Assembly: GCA_018398765.1 (NCBI GenBank)
Contig: JAHBMJ010002418.1
Location: 1-19,039 of the forward strand
Length of the DNA stretch: 19,039 nucleotides
Direction of reading: 5' to 3'
Source of the DNA: Chromera velia
Lineage: Eukaryota; Sar; Chromeraceae
Position 1 is the first letter of the stretch, and every line of letters starts with the position of its first letter. Below are positions 18,456 through 19,039 of the stretch, piece after piece. The notes under the pieces were generated by a model. That model searched no databases. It worked only from the letters and a program-made list of their open reading frames with translations, and was not told the DNA's origin. The translations under genes were made by a program, and so were the position numbers.

Positions 18456-18569
18456 AATCTTCTTCTTTCAAATGGTTTGTAGTGTCAGAGAAGCTACTAG
18501 CAGAGAAGTGTTTACTTTGATATCAATTCTTGGTACCCCAATGGTACTTTCGACTCGGACTTCTTCATG

Positions 18570-18720
18570 AAAGGCTGCAGAAGAACTTAGACATACTCTT
18601 GGTACATTGGTGCAGAAAAAAATATACACTTGGTTTTCAGGCCTAGGTTCAGGTGGCTGAAGGCTGCAGAAAAAAACATAGACTTAATGAAAGGCGGCCG
18701 AAGGCCGCTGAAGTCCGTCA
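18570..18720. repeat. Degenerate repeat around GCAGAAAAAAA
   Basis: Three diverged units carry CTGCAGAAGAACTTAGAC, TGCAGAAAAAAATATACACT and CTGCAGAAAAAAACATAGAC, each followed by about 40 bp with GGCTGAAGG-like sequence. A short GCGGCC-GAA-GGCCGC hairpin lies near 18695. No gene is seen here. Confidence 0.6.
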
Positions 18721-19039
18721 ACTTTAATTGCTGCATGATTAACCTGACATTGATACATGTCCAACCGTGTTCATGCTGCGTATCGCCAGCCTTAGCTTTT
18801 ATGGAGCTTGCTGCAATGCGCATCCGCATATAAATTTGCATGCATGTCAGAGTCAGATGAATCAGAAAAAAGGTCTACTGTCGTCTACTACCTAGCTGGT
18901 TTGATGAAAGCCACAGCTTTACTCAGCACTGCTAATACATTTCACGAAAGATCTTCTTGCGTCTGCTGTCTTCTTTGAAAATTCGCTTTCTGTATATCTT
19001 TCTATAGGGGTGTAAAATCTCTTTTGGATGGGGGGGGGG
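18721..19039. other. Terminal AT-rich stretch with no gene
   Basis: No frame here resembles a protein. The stretch contains one TGCATGCA octamer (18837-18844) and ends in a run of nine G at the window edge. Confidence 0.4.

Overview
The window looks like nuclear DNA of a microbial eukaryote. It holds one long spliced gene on the + strand, a second spliced gene diverging from it on the - strand, T-rich introns full of microsatellites, GT-AG splice sites (commonly GTCAGT, GTGAGT or GTNNGT donors) and no operons. Five perfect TGCATGCA octamers sit between the two genes; that word is a known ApiAP2 binding site in apicomplexans. Together with GT (not GC/GA) donors and an 'RGW..FE.AVSS' protein motif, this points to an alveolate, perhaps a chromerid. 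The organism call is inference with low confidence.

Layout. 1-617: compound CA/GA microsatellite array. 695-3424 (-): three-exon gene for a protein of about 824 residues with an acidic N-terminal region, an RGW-FESAVSS module and C-terminal leucine-rich repeats. 3425-4375: divergent intergenic region with the TGCATGCA cluster and an 18-bp perfect palindrome. 4376-16806 (+): about 25 exons encoding a HECT-type E3 ubiquitin ligase of the UBE3C/Hul5/UPL6-7 class. I rebuilt it exon by exon; intron phases close throughout, giving about 1249 residues, with the catalytic Cys in the last exon. Two stretches (5214-5902 and 10258-10808) have alternative models. 16807-17640: gene-free flank with G-rich sequence. 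17641-19039: AT-richer DNA made largely of degenerate tandem repeats and hairpins, ending in a G run at the window edge.

The ligase would build ubiquitin chains on substrates; UBE3C and Hul5 act at the proteasome to help it process difficult substrates. Nothing in the sequence ties the LRR neighbour to that pathway beyond the shared upstream region.

The most unusual features are a partial copy of a HECT exon, with its own 3' splice site, inside the preceding intron (15315-15365); a 38-bp tandem array whose last copy carries the 3' splice site of the next exon (8505-8727); CT/TG microsatellites directly abutting 3' splice sites; and the repeat/hairpin DNA at the right end. I found no rRNA, tRNA, CRISPR or transposase gene.
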